64,000 nt of DNA, taken from assembly GCF_002973525.1 (NCBI RefSeq), contig NZ_PVEN01000004.1, positions 1 through 64,000 of the forward strand, read 5' to 3'. The notes beneath the pieces are model-generated. The model did no database searches, was not told the DNA's origin, and saw only the letters and a list, made by a program, of their open reading frames with translations. Both the position numbers and the translations under genes were made by a program. This document shows, piece after piece, positions 26,704 through 33,870 of the stretch. The stretch comes from Paraburkholderia sp. BL21I4N1 (GTDB taxonomy: Bacteria; Pseudomonadota; Gammaproteobacteria; Burkholderiales; Burkholderiaceae). Every line of letters starts with the position of its first letter. The stretch's first letter is position 1.

Positions 26704-26945
26704 GATGCTGGTTGCGCTGTCTGACTGCCGCGTTGACGCACTGACGGCCGCGACTGTGTCGCGGCGGGTGCGCCGCGTCCCTCTTTGTCCGCCCTGCTGG
26801 AACATCAGACGCATTGGGCACATGCCTTGCTGAGTTGCTCCCTGCAAGAGACGCGCACGACGCGTCGATTGTCCCGGCGCAGATGCGCCGAACCATCCGG
26901 ACTATACGGCCCAGCCATCCCACGGGCCCGACAGGGAGAACTCGA

Positions 26946-27104
26946 ATGACCATCGGAACCATCCTGCTTATCGTGCTCATCCTGCTGCTGATCGGTGCGT
27001 TGCCGAGCTGGCCGTACAGCAGTGGCTGGGGCTATCGGCCAACCGGCCTGCTCGGCGTCGTGCTGATCATCGTGATCGTCTTGCTGTTGATGGGACGCAT
27101 ATAA
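26946..27104 (+). CDS. DUF3309 family small membrane protein
   Basis: 52 residues: TIGTILLIVLILLLIGALPSW, then PYSSGWGYRPTGLLG and a second hydrophobic segment ending LLLMGRI. This matches DUF3309, a two-helix membrane peptide common in Burkholderiales and other proteobacteria, function unknown. Confidence 0.8.
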   Translation: MTIGTILLIVLILLLIGALPSWPYSSGWGYRPTGLLGVVLIIVIVLLLMGRI

Positions 27105-27198
27105 GGCCGGGGCTTTGGCTCCTTTGCACGTTCGTTTCAGCCCGGCGCAATTGGGCATTGACTCTGACACCCAATGCCACTTAGAATCCTGCCTTCGT

Positions 27199-27275
27199 CG
27201 GAGCGTAGCGCAGCCTGGTAGCGCATCTGATTTGGGATCAGAGGGTCGAAGGTTCGAATCCTTTCGCTCCGACCA
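27199..27275 (+). tRNA. tRNA-Pro(TGG)
   Basis: 77 nt including CCA. Acceptor CGGAGCG / CGCTCCG, D-arm GCGC...GCGC with CAGCCTGGTA, anticodon loop TTTGGGA with anticodon TGG, T-arm GTTCGAATC. The prophage begins right after its 3' end. Confidence 0.95.
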
Positions 27276-27310
27276 ACGAACACAAGGCTTTCAGCGGGGT
27301 AGAAAAACTG

Positions 27311-27342
27311 CTGTCTAATGCCAAGTCTAACTACTGTCTAAT
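27311..27342. repeat. Direct repeats near attL, possible integrase arm sites
   Basis: CTGTCTAAT occurs at 27311-27319 and 27334-27342, 23 bp apart, with a related AGTCTAACT (27324-27332) between them. They lie between the tRNA 3' end and the integrase gene, where tyrosine integrases have arm-type binding sites. Confidence 0.5.
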
Positions 27343-27359
27343 AAATTGCTGACTTCTAA

Positions 27360-27389
27360 AGCGCCAACGGTAACCCGCTGGCGCTTTTT
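27360..27389 (+). terminator. Intrinsic terminator downstream of tRNA-Pro, inside the prophage end
   Basis: AGCGCCA / TGGCGCT stem with a 12-nt loop and five T residues, reading rightward. It would stop tRNA-Pro transcription before it runs antisense into the integrase gene. Confidence 0.6.
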
Positions 27390-27391
27390 CT

Positions 27392-28483
27392 TTATGCCGA
27401 CTTCGCCACCGGCACGCGCAGCCGAACGTCCGCGACCGGCACGTTGCGCTGCTTGATGTAGTCTTCCGTCATTTCCTTCGTGGTGTGCGCGCCGGCGATC
27501 TGCAGCGCCTCAATGCTGTAGCCGTCACGCACGCCGTCGGTCAGCGCCTTCGCGCGGATATCCTTCACCGTGTACTTCAGCTCGAGCAGGTTCGCGCGTT
27601 CGGCCGCAACCTTCCACGCTTTCAGCACCGTGTTGGCGGCGTAGGCTTTACCCTTCTGCGTGTGGATGACCGGCTTATCACCGATGCTCGGGCGCCCGTC
27701 GATCGCCTGGATGCGCGCGAGCACGGCTTCGATCTCGGGCGTGATCCTGAAGTCGACGCGCACGCCGCTGCTATCTTCCGTCTTCGACGGCACGAAGTGG
27801 ATCACACCGGCCTTGCGGTCAATGTCCGACCACTTCAGTTCGCGGATCTCAGTCGAGCGCTGCGCCGTCAGGTAGCACAGATCAACCATGCACTGCATCA
27901 TCGGGCCGGTGGGCACTTCGGCGGTGACCAGCTTGCCGGCGCGCTCGTACGTCGTTTCGAGCATCGCCGCACGGATCGCGGCGAAGTGCTCGTCGGTAAT
28001 GTAGACCGTGCGAACCTTGGCTTTTGCGAGCCAGCCCTTCAGTTCAAGACACGGGTTCCGAGTTATGTGGCGTTCTTCTATGCACCATTTGAAAAAGCCG
28101 GACAGAAACGCGCGCATGACGCGTTGCATCGCCAGTTTGCCTTTCCAATGCTTCAGGACATCCATCACGTCGGCCGCGTCCACATCCGCGATATCGTGGT
28201 TACGAAGTGCGTTGCCGGCGTACTTGCCGTAAGACGGCCACGCCTTTTCCTTGTGCTCGGCTTTCTTTTCCGTGACGTATTTGTCGATCAACGGGCGCAC
28301 GTTACCGGAACCGTCGGGCCGCTCGAATCGCTTACGTTCCTGCGCGAGGCGCTCCAGCAATTTCGATTCAGGTTCGGTCTGAGCACACAACCAGGTCCAT
28401 TTGCCAGTGCGCGGCTCGACCCAATACCATGCGCCGTGCTTCGGATAGACGCGTGAATATTTCGCTTTTTTCCTCGGGGGCAT
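27392..28483 (-). CDS. int: Tyrosine recombinase, phage integrase
   Basis: 363 residues from the ATG at 28483 (a GTG nine codons earlier is possible). N-terminal arm-binding part (AWYWVEPRTGKWTWLC), core-binding helices (~60-165), then the catalytic domain: TAQRSTEIRELKWSDID (first Arg), VPSKTEDSSG (Lys), YTVKDIRAKAL (second Arg, with Lys where His usually stands in HxxR), AGAHTTKEMTEDYIK (His and nucleophile Tyr). It catalyses site-specific insertion and excision at the tRNA-Pro site next door. It is the last gene of the leftward early unit. Confidence 0.9.
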   Translation of the reverse strand: MPPRKKAKYSRVYPKHGAWYWVEPRTGKWTWLCAQTEPESKLLERLAQERKRFERPDGSGNVRPLIDKYVTEKKAEHKEKAWPSYGKYAGNALRNHDIADVDAADVMDVLKHWKGKLAMQRVMRAFLSGFFKWCIEERHITRNPCLELKGWLAKAKVRTVYITDEHFAAIRAAMLETTYERAGKLVTAEVPTGPMMQCMVDLCYLTAQRSTEIRELKWSDIDRKAGVIHFVPSKTEDSSGVRVDFRITPEIEAVLARIQAIDGRPSIGDKPVIHTQKGKAYAANTVLKAWKVAAERANLLELKYTVKDIRAKALTDGVRDGYSIEALQIAGAHTTKEMTEDYIKQRNVPVADVRLRVPVAKSA

Positions 28484-28491
28484 CGGCTCGC

Positions 28492-28722
28492 CTACGCGAA
28501 AGGTGAACACACCGTCGCACGAACCCGGGCGCCGTCACCGGCCACGCCCGCTTTCTTCGCGGCCAGTGCTTCGTACGTTGCCCAGGTCATGACCAGTTTG
28601 CCGTCGGCGTTGCGCGTGACGCTGATACCGAACTCGGCCTTGAACCAGTCGGCCTGCTTCGAGTAGCGCTTCTTGCCAGTGACATGCACCAGGTCTTCGT
28701 CGGACATCAGTCGGGCGTTCAT
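28492..28722 (-). CDS. DUF4224 family protein
   Basis: 76 residues: LMSDEDLVHVTGKKRYSKQADWFKAEFGI and NADGKLVMTWATYEAL match DUF4224, a small phage protein usually encoded just before a tyrosine integrase. The conserved neighbourhood suggests a role as excisionase or DNA-binding helper, which is inference. It overlaps the upstream small membrane gene by ATGA. Confidence 0.8.
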   Translation of the reverse strand: MNARLMSDEDLVHVTGKKRYSKQADWFKAEFGISVTRNADGKLVMTWATYEALAAKKAGVAGDGARVRATVCSPFA

Positions 28723-28841
28723 AGCAACCCCATCAGGTGGCCCGCGACCAGCAAGCCAAGGATAACGCAACCCAGCGCCGTGCGAACGTACAGCACGAAG
28801 CGGTCGGCGTTGAGGATCAGGTCGATCGACTCGGTGTTCAC
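28719..28841 (-). CDS. Tiny single-pass membrane protein
   Basis: 40 residues with a GTG start: VNTESIDLILNADRFVLYVR and then ALGCVILGLLVAGHLMGLL, one hydrophobic helix. The GTG overlaps the stop of the VRR-NUC gene (GTGA) and its own stop overlaps the DUF4224 start (ATGA), so it is coupled at both ends, the best evidence that it is real. Function unknown. Confidence 0.6.
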   Translation of the reverse strand: MNTESIDLILNADRFVLYVRTALGCVILGLLVAGHLMGLL

Positions 28842-29116
28842 GGTGCGACCTCATTAAAAAAAGCGTCAACGGCTTCGAGCGTATCGAGCACGCGCACGTC
28901 GGCGCCGATCCGGCGCAGCCGCGTATGCTCGCGCAGTTGGTGCGGTTCGGCTTCGCCGCCCGGTCGCTTCAGTTCAATAAAGAACACGCGGCCGTACGGC
29001 AGTACGAGCAACCGGTCGGGCGCGCCCTTCCGGCCGATGTAGGTGAGCTTGCGCACTTCGCCGCCGCGCGCGCTGGCGCAGTCGACGAAGTGCTGCTCGA
29101 CCTTTGCCTCAAGCAT
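28838..29116 (-). CDS. VRR-NUC domain nuclease
   Basis: 92 residues, a stand-alone PD-(D/E)xK nuclease of the VRR-NUC family. GRKGAPDRLLVLPYGRVFFIELKRPGG contains the active site: Asp in APDRL, then E-x-K in IELKRP; the Gln of EPHQLRE completes it. Stand-alone phage VRR-NUC enzymes cut branched DNA such as Holliday junctions, suitable for resolving replication or packaging intermediates. Confidence 0.85.
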   Translation of the reverse strand: MLEAKVEQHFVDCASARGGEVRKLTYIGRKGAPDRLLVLPYGRVFFIELKRPGGEAEPHQLREHTRLRRIGADVRVLDTLEAVDAFFNEVAP

Positions 29117-29318
29117 GGCGGCGTGCCGCGATGTCGAGGTTCAGCAGTTCGAGCCGAAGGTTATTCGACTGGCGGACGCAGAACGTTTCGGTGCGGTCGA
29201 GCATGGCGCGCTCGCGCTGAATGGCTTCGAGGTGCGCCGCTGTGCGCGCAAGGCGGCCTTTGATGACCAGACGACGGAAAAGCGTTTCATGACCAGTCTC
29301 GCAAAGAGTTGTTAGGTG
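29109..29318 (-). CDS. Probable coding frame without a standard start codon
   Basis: A 69-codon frame whose translation looks protein-like: HETLFRRLVIKGRLARTAAH, then LEAIQRERAMLDRTE and NLRLELLNLDIAARRHA, a helical, coiled-coil-like pattern seen in small phage proteins. It ends in an 8-bp overlap with the VRR-NUC start. After the in-frame TAA at 29319-29321 there is no ATG, GTG or TTG until the ATG at codon ~42. It may use CTG or another rare start, or be a truncated gene. It begins within the operator/promoter at 29310-29358. Confidence 0.4.
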   Translation of the reverse strand, partial: HLTTLCETGHETLFRRLVIKGRLARTAAHLEAIQRERAMLDRTETFCVRQSNNLRLELLNLDIAARRHA

Positions 29319-29358
29319 TTACTGTACACAACAAATCAATGTCAGGCAAGACCGAACA
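29310..29358 (-). promoter_or_regulatory. Internal early promoter covered by two CI/Cro-type operators
   Basis: Two 19-bp operators: 29310-29328 (TGTTAGGTGTTACTGTACA) and 29340-29358 (TGTCAGGCAAGACCGAACA). Both fit the TGTNMGG-N5-CCKNACA pattern of the immunity region, allowing mismatches. On the minus strand TTGCCT, a 17-bp spacer and TACAGT form a promoter, with one operator on each element. It would drive the VRR-NUC, small membrane, DUF4224 and integrase genes under the same repressor as PL. Confidence 0.6.
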
Positions 29359-31512
29359 TCAGTCTTTGCGGTAGCGGTAACCCTGAAAACCCCCGGCACT
29401 GAGGGGCAGGCCTTCCGCCCAATCGGGGACGGTCGAGATCAGCGCCGACAGCTGGTCGTCGTTATAGTCTTCCGTGTCGGGCGCTTCGGTCAGCAACTCG
29501 TCGTGAATCGAAAGCACGATCTCGTAGCCCGCAGCCTCGACCCTTGGCATGTTGGCGAACAGAATGTCGCGCGCGCTCGCCTGGCACAGGTTCTCGAAGA
29601 TCTTTCCGCCGTACGTTTTCACGCGCTGCCATTTGCGTGTGTACTGGTTCACGCCCATGTAGGAAATCTGGCCGTTGTCGTCGACGCGCGGCGCGATGTA
29701 GCAGAGCTGCCGACCGCTGGGCATCTGGACGCGCAGCCAGTTACCATCGCGGCGCATGATGATCCGCCGCGCACGCACGGTCGTGCCGGGCGAACATATC
29801 GCCTGCGTGGCCGCGTCTTTCAGTTCCGGCCAGTAGCACGACGTTTTCGGGTGTGCGCGGCGCCACAGACGTTTCAGGATGTCGCATGCGATATAGACGT
29901 CCTTCTCAAGCCCCAGCGTGCGTTTCTGTTTGGTCGCCCACTCCCACGCGTTACGTGCCTCGCGCACGACTTCGGGATCGATCACGTCGAGTGTCGCGAA
30001 CACCGCCGCGCGAATGTCGTCCAGGTCCATCTTGTAGGTCATCGTGAACGTGACGAACGCGCCGACGCCGCCTTCGTACCCGAGTGCCAGTTCCTGCACC
30101 TTGCCGAGCTGGCGACGGTCCTTCGTGACGTCGGCCGGTGGCACGCCGAACGAGCGCGCGTACGCGAGGACGTACAGGTCGTCGCCCTTGCGGATCTCCT
30201 TGCCCTTCTCGTCAACACCGAGAATCGTGTCGTAGTCCCGGAATGCCTGCAGCTTCCATTCTTCACCGGATAGCCACGCGGCTTTGCGGCCTTCAATGTT
30301 GGACAGGTCGGACACCACCAGCTTCTTACCTTCCGGCACGATGATTGAGCCGCGCACGACGTTGGCCGTGAGCCCCATCACGTTCGAGAAAATCAGGTCC
30401 GCGCTATCGGTCTTCAGCGCATCGATGCCGAGTTCGGTGTAGCGCTCGGTGGTGTCGTCACCGAGCTTCGCGACGCCCATCTCTTTCGCGATCAGGCCGA
30501 CATCGGGCCGCGGCATGTTGCCCGGCTGGAAAAGGCGGTGCGCGACGCGGCCGGTGCGGTTCGCGCCGCAGAACTGCATCAGCCCGCGCAGCCGGCCGTC
30601 GCTCGATACGCCGCGCAACAGCGTTTTGTATTTCGACGAGCTGGTCATCGTGGCTTCCAGCCGGATCGCCAGCAGCTCGCGCAATGGGTCGGGGAGATCC
30701 GGGTCGTTGATGCGGCGCTCAAGCGTGGACTTCTTCAGGTCCGGCAGATCGATATCGTACTCGGCGAGCAGGTGTTTCAGCAGCCTGTCGCGCTGCGTGG
30801 CCTTCTGGACTTCGCCGTCGGTGAGTTCCTGCGTGCGTGCGGCGTGGCCCTTCTGAGCACGGTCGATCGCGCGCACCGCGGCGCGTGCGAGTTCGGTGTC
30901 CATCTGCATGCCGCGCTGGTTAATGCGCATATCCAGATGCGACAGCGCCATTTCCGACCGGTTATTCGGGTAGTTCCACTTCGGCATTTTCGCGTGTACC
31001 GCGCGCATCGCCGTAATGTCTCCACCCGCGTACGCGAGAAAGCGCGCCCACTCGGCCGGGTGCGTCTCGCGCGTCGCTCGCGTACCGTCGCGGCGCGGTT
31101 TGCAGAACAGTTGAATCAGCGCGCTACCGTCCTTGTGCTTGGCCTGTTCTTGCGGCACGTGGAATATCTGGCACAGCAGGTCGAGCGCGCCCGGCAGGCT
31201 GTGTTCGTACGCCTGCACCATCGTATCGCGCCACTTCGTCAGCGGCATGCGCGCGAGCGTTTCGGGCATCGCGTGGCGCATGACGGTGTAATCGAACATC
31301 TTCCCGTTCTGCCACCAGTACTCGTCGGCCTCGTCGATCGCGAAGTCGAGGTCATCAGGCATGCGCGTGCCGGCCGTACGGTCCCACGTGCCGACCGGAC
31401 CATCGTCGACCGCGTACGTCCAGATCATGATCTCGGCCGGCTCGGCGTAGATGTGCGTGCCCGACTTGAGCGGCGTCGGGCTGTAGGTTTCGGTGTCAAG
31501 CCAGAGTTTCAT
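29359..31512 (-). CDS. Phage DNA polymerase, family A
   Basis: 717 residues. N-terminal DnaQ-type 3'-5' exonuclease (LWLDTETYS, then YWWQNGKMFDYTVMRHAMP and FLAYAGGDITAMRAVH), followed by a Pol I polymerase domain. Motif A is DLSNIEGRKAAWL. The finger helix is at DRRQLGKVQELALGYEGG (Arg, Lys and Tyr contacts to dNTP). Motif C is VLSIHDELL (HDE). It replicates the phage genome; no 5'-3' exonuclease domain is present. Encoded in the leftward early operon with ssDNA-binding protein and nuclease genes. Length is normal for phage enzymes of this type. Confidence 0.93.
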   Translation of the reverse strand: MKLWLDTETYSPTPLKSGTHIYAEPAEIMIWTYAVDDGPVGTWDRTAGTRMPDDLDFAIDEADEYWWQNGKMFDYTVMRHAMPETLARMPLTKWRDTMVQAYEHSLPGALDLLCQIFHVPQEQAKHKDGSALIQLFCKPRRDGTRATRETHPAEWARFLAYAGGDITAMRAVHAKMPKWNYPNNRSEMALSHLDMRINQRGMQMDTELARAAVRAIDRAQKGHAARTQELTDGEVQKATQRDRLLKHLLAEYDIDLPDLKKSTLERRINDPDLPDPLRELLAIRLEATMTSSSKYKTLLRGVSSDGRLRGLMQFCGANRTGRVAHRLFQPGNMPRPDVGLIAKEMGVAKLGDDTTERYTELGIDALKTDSADLIFSNVMGLTANVVRGSIIVPEGKKLVVSDLSNIEGRKAAWLSGEEWKLQAFRDYDTILGVDEKGKEIRKGDDLYVLAYARSFGVPPADVTKDRRQLGKVQELALGYEGGVGAFVTFTMTYKMDLDDIRAAVFATLDVIDPEVVREARNAWEWATKQKRTLGLEKDVYIACDILKRLWRRAHPKTSCYWPELKDAATQAICSPGTTVRARRIIMRRDGNWLRVQMPSGRQLCYIAPRVDDNGQISYMGVNQYTRKWQRVKTYGGKIFENLCQASARDILFANMPRVEAAGYEIVLSIHDELLTEAPDTEDYNDDQLSALISTVPDWAEGLPLSAGGFQGYRYRKD

Positions 31513-31724
31513 AGCAGGTCTAGCCCCGCGTCGAATGCGACGTCGGTTTCAAACTCTGCTTCACGCTCTGCCGTGACAAAACGCCCCCGCTTTTCGACGC
31601 GCCAAATCTCAAACTTGCCGCCACCAAAGGCCGTCGCGTTCTGCAGGAGCCATTTAGCGGCCTGATAGAAGTCGCGCGCGCGCGTCAAAGGCAAATCACT
31701 GCCGGGTTTTTGGACGTGGATCAC
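31509..31724 (-). CDS. Small hypothetical early protein
   Basis: 71 residues: SDLPLTRARDFYQAAKWLLQ then FEIWRVEKRGRFVTAEREAE. Overlaps the polymerase start by ATGA and follows the HNH gene with the same overlap, so all three are coupled. Function unknown. Confidence 0.6.
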   Translation of the reverse strand: MIHVQKPGSDLPLTRARDFYQAAKWLLQNATAFGGGKFEIWRVEKRGRFVTAEREAEFETDVAFDAGLDLL

Positions 31725-32071
31725 AAAAGCTCCAGTTGTTCAAACGGCATATCAGGCCAAGTACCCCAGCCCTTCTTCGAGTTCTCCAGCCAGTGCAGCA
31801 CGCGCATATTCCAGGGCACGTGAAGGCCGCACACGAGCTTCCCGTCCAGTGGCACGATGTGGTCAACGACCCATAACTCGCCGCGGGCTTCGGTCAGCGC
31901 TTCAGCAAGCAGGTACAGCTTCCGTATCTCCAGCTTCTGCGCAGGTGTCAGCCATCGCGGCGTCGCGCGCTTCTCGCGTCGCCTGCGTCGCTTGCCACCC
32001 AAAGTGCCACCATGAATCACGGGGGCGCGTCGCTTCTGAACAATAAAGAGCGGGCCAACGTGGTAGCCCAT
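31721..32071 (-). CDS. HNH endonuclease
   Basis: 116 residues if started at the ATG at 32071; a GTG nearer the HNH core is also possible. After a basic stretch (KRRRRREKRATPRW) comes the HNH core: ELWVVDHIVPLDGKLVCGLHVPWNMRVL, with His of DHIVP, His of GLHV and Asn of WNMRVL. Phage HNH proteins of this small type nick DNA during packaging or recombination. The 5' part overlaps the zinc-ribbon frame at 31902-32363 by 170 bp, which is unusual. Confidence 0.75.
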   Translation of the reverse strand: MGYHVGPLFIVQKRRAPVIHGGTLGGKRRRRREKRATPRWLTPAQKLEIRKLYLLAEALTEARGELWVVDHIVPLDGKLVCGLHVPWNMRVLHWLENSKKGWGTWPDMPFEQLELL

Positions 32072-32363
32072 CGTGAGGGCAAGCGTAAATTGCACGGGGT
32101 GAGCCGTTACGGTTGAAATAGCACTCGGGCGACCCACGACGGTGTTTGAGGCATTCGAAACGCCCGGTGCTGCCGGGCCATAACAGACCGCCGCACGTAC
32201 AGTCGACATGACCGGAATCCTTGATGATGTTCCTGATGACCCTGAATCGCGTGCCGCCGCAACCTTTGCATTTGCGTGACCGCGCGTACTCGTCGGGGTG
32301 TTTGGTGAAGACGTCACGCAGCTTGCATTTCTCTTTGCTGCAGCGCACGTGCCAGCGTTTCAT
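31902..32363 (-). CDS. Zinc-ribbon-like early protein
   Basis: 153 residues. N-terminal RWHVRCSKEKCKLRDVFTKH, then SRKCKGCGGTRFRVI and VDCTCGGLLWPGS contain several Cys pairs that would bind zinc, matching small phage proteins that start MKRWHVRC. After about residue 90 the sequence looks less protein-like and runs over the HNH gene in another frame. The true end may be earlier, or a frameshift may have joined or split the two genes. Confidence 0.55.
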   Translation of the reverse strand: MKRWHVRCSKEKCKLRDVFTKHPDEYARSRKCKGCGGTRFRVIRNIIKDSGHVDCTCGGLLWPGSTGRFECLKHRRGSPECYFNRNGSPRAIYACPHDGLPRWPALYCSEATRPRDSWWHFGWQATQATREARDAAMADTCAEAGDTEAVPAC

Positions 32364-32365
32364 GC

Positions 32366-32521
32366 TCAGGCAAACACCAGCACCGCGACCAGCGAAACGG
32401 CCATGCCGGTGATCGCGCCGAGCGCGGCTGTCAGCACATTGGGGTTTTCAGCGAGAAATACGAACAGCAGGCAACCGGCGATCGGTGCGAGAAGGGCAAG
32501 GATAAGCAGATACAGCAACAT
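32366..32521 (-). CDS. Small two-helix membrane protein
   Basis: 51 residues: LLYLLILALLAPIAGCLLFV then FLAENPNVLTAALGAITGMAVSLVAVLVF, two hydrophobic helices. AGGAG lies upstream. Its stop is 2 bp before the zinc-ribbon start. Candidates include a holin-like or superinfection-exclusion peptide, but nothing in the sequence decides between these. Confidence 0.6.
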   Translation of the reverse strand: MLLYLLILALLAPIAGCLLFVFLAENPNVLTAALGAITGMAVSLVAVLVFA

Positions 32522-32705
32522 GGCAATCTCCTGTTAGGACAACTAAACCGGCAATTCCCTGGCTTTCCGCTGTCTGGTTTAAGCGTTCACGGTTTGCGCA
32601 TGCTGGTCCCGTGAGTCGTCATCCGCGCGGGCGAAACCAGTTAGCGAGCCAGGGCGTAGCGCTACGGTGCCGGCCGCAGCTTGGAGGAACGAACGCCCCG
32701 CTTTA
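32522..32705. other. Leader between the tRNA-like RNA and the small membrane gene
   Basis: About 185 bp of untranslated sequence on the early transcript; the next ribosome binding site is at its left end. No further structure was recognised with confidence. Confidence 0.35.
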
Positions 32706-32805
32706 CTCTTTGCGATGAACGGTTGGATTTGAACCAACGACCTCGACGAGATTGCCCGGGATCCGCCGCGCGGTGACCTGACTCCGCTACGTTCATCGCA
32801 AAGAG
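32706..32805 (-). ncRNA. tRNA-like RNA with 16-bp terminal stem and enlarged anticodon loop
   Basis: Read on the minus strand it folds like a tRNA. A terminal stem of 16 perfect pairs (32790-32805 with 32706-32721) replaces the usual 7. There follow a D-arm GCGG-AGTCAGGTCA-CCGC, an anticodon-type stem CGGCG / CGTCG with a 15-nt loop GATCCCGGGCAATCT, a 5-nt variable region and a canonical T-arm GTTGG-TTCAAAT-CCAAC. T-loop and D-loop match the tRNA consensus. The oversized loop means no normal anticodon, so it is not an ordinary tRNA. It lies in the early operon between two genes and may be processed out by tRNA enzymes. Confidence 0.65.
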
Positions 32806-32806
32806 C

Positions 32807-32822
32807 CCCGCCCGAAGGCGGG
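32807..32822 (-). terminator. UUCG-capped hairpin ahead of the tRNA-like RNA
   Basis: On the minus strand CCCGCC-TTCG-GGCGGG lies 10 bp after the stop of the gene at 32832-33806 and abuts the tRNA-like stem. The T-run after it is weak (CTCTTT), so it may be an attenuator or an mRNA end protector rather than a full stop. Confidence 0.5.
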
Positions 32823-32831
32823 ACGTGCTGC

Positions 32832-33806
32832 TTAGGCCGCAGCTTCGACGTCGATCTGCGAACGCACCTGATCGAAGAACGCGTCGGCCGCGTGCTTCAG
32901 GCTGTCGGTCAGCTTCACGATCATCATGATTTGATACAGCGTGTCGCTTTCGAGCTGGTCGGCCACGATGTGCTTGCTGCGTGCATCGAGCGTCGCGCCG
33001 TTACCGGCCGTCGGACCGCCCGTCGGGTTTCCGGTTACCGAATCGGTGACGGGCGGCGTGATCGGGTTGAGCGTGGTGGGGTCAGCCGTTGTCGTAGCTT
33101 CGGTAGCCGCAGCGCTCGCAACGCCATCCGGTTCGGCCGAAGTCGTCACGGAAGAAACGCCAGCGATGGCTGCACTCTCGACGTTTCCCACGTCAGCGCT
33201 CGATTCGGATGCTTGCGGGTTCGATGCGCCTGCGCCGGATGCGTCCGTGCTCGTCGAGCCATTGGTACTCGACTGCGCATCCGTAGATTGCGAGGTCGAG
33301 AGCGAGGCGTTTCCCACGTCAGTGCCATCCGACGACGTGCTCGTCGAAGACGGTGAACTGCTTGCATCCACAGTCGCAGCAGTCGTATTGATAACCGACG
33401 TAGCGGCAGGCGTCAGGCCCAGCGACGTACCAGAATCCGTGCCGGTCTGAGAAACGTTTCCCGCTTCACCTTGGGCCGACGCTGCGGTGCCATCCGTCGT
33501 ACTGGCCGCGTCGGTGGTGTTCGGGGTCGACGTGGGCGCCGAACTCGTTGCCGGGTCCGCGCTGGTTTGGGTCGACGTCAGATCCGAAGACGGGGTACCG
33601 GAGAGTGTGCCGGTCGTACCAGATGCAGCCGGTTGGACAGGGGCCGATGCAGACGTACCGGACTCCCCCGCTGCACCCGCCGCGACGGGCGGCTCGGCGG
33701 TAATCGGCGTCGAATCGTCGACGACGGTGAAGTCGGCTTCGTTCGCGAAGTCACGGGCCGGTGCTTCAAACACGTCGCCGGTGAGGTTGTTCTTGATGCG
33801 TGCCAT
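32832..33806 (-). CDS. Early protein with a very long Ser/Thr/Ala-rich disordered middle
   Basis: 324 residues. A short conserved-looking head (MARIKNNLTGDVFEAPARDF) and a helical tail of about 50 residues (SKHIVADQLESDTLYQIMMI...ADAFFDQVRSQIDVE) flank some 220 residues made almost wholly of Ser, Thr, Ala, Gly, Asp and Pro. No hydrophobic core is possible in the middle, which must be a flexible linker. Repeated ADVGN/TDVGN and STST-type words suggest internal duplication. It starts the segment just upstream of the tRNA-like RNA. Function unknown. Confidence 0.65.
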   Translation of the reverse strand: MARIKNNLTGDVFEAPARDFANEADFTVVDDSTPITAEPPVAAGAAGESGTSASAPVQPAASGTTGTLSGTPSSDLTSTQTSADPATSSAPTSTPNTTDAASTTDGTAASAQGEAGNVSQTGTDSGTSLGLTPAATSVINTTAATVDASSSPSSTSTSSDGTDVGNASLSTSQSTDAQSSTNGSTSTDASGAGASNPQASESSADVGNVESAAIAGVSSVTTSAEPDGVASAAATEATTTADPTTLNPITPPVTDSVTGNPTGGPTAGNGATLDARSKHIVADQLESDTLYQIMMIVKLTDSLKHAADAFFDQVRSQIDVEAAA

Positions 33807-33870
33807 GATGGTGTTACCTCAAAGAGTTACGAAGATAGAGCGTCCGGCGCAGCGCGCCGGGTATGCGTAC

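Noticed and set aside
29503..31665. Plus-strand frames of 256 and 375 codons across the polymerase gene
   Set aside because: Antisense shadows of the family A polymerase, whose motifs are all on the minus strand.
32706..32805. Ordinary tRNA gene
   Set aside because: The anticodon arm has no 7-nt loop, so no decoding function can be assigned; reported as a tRNA-like RNA instead.
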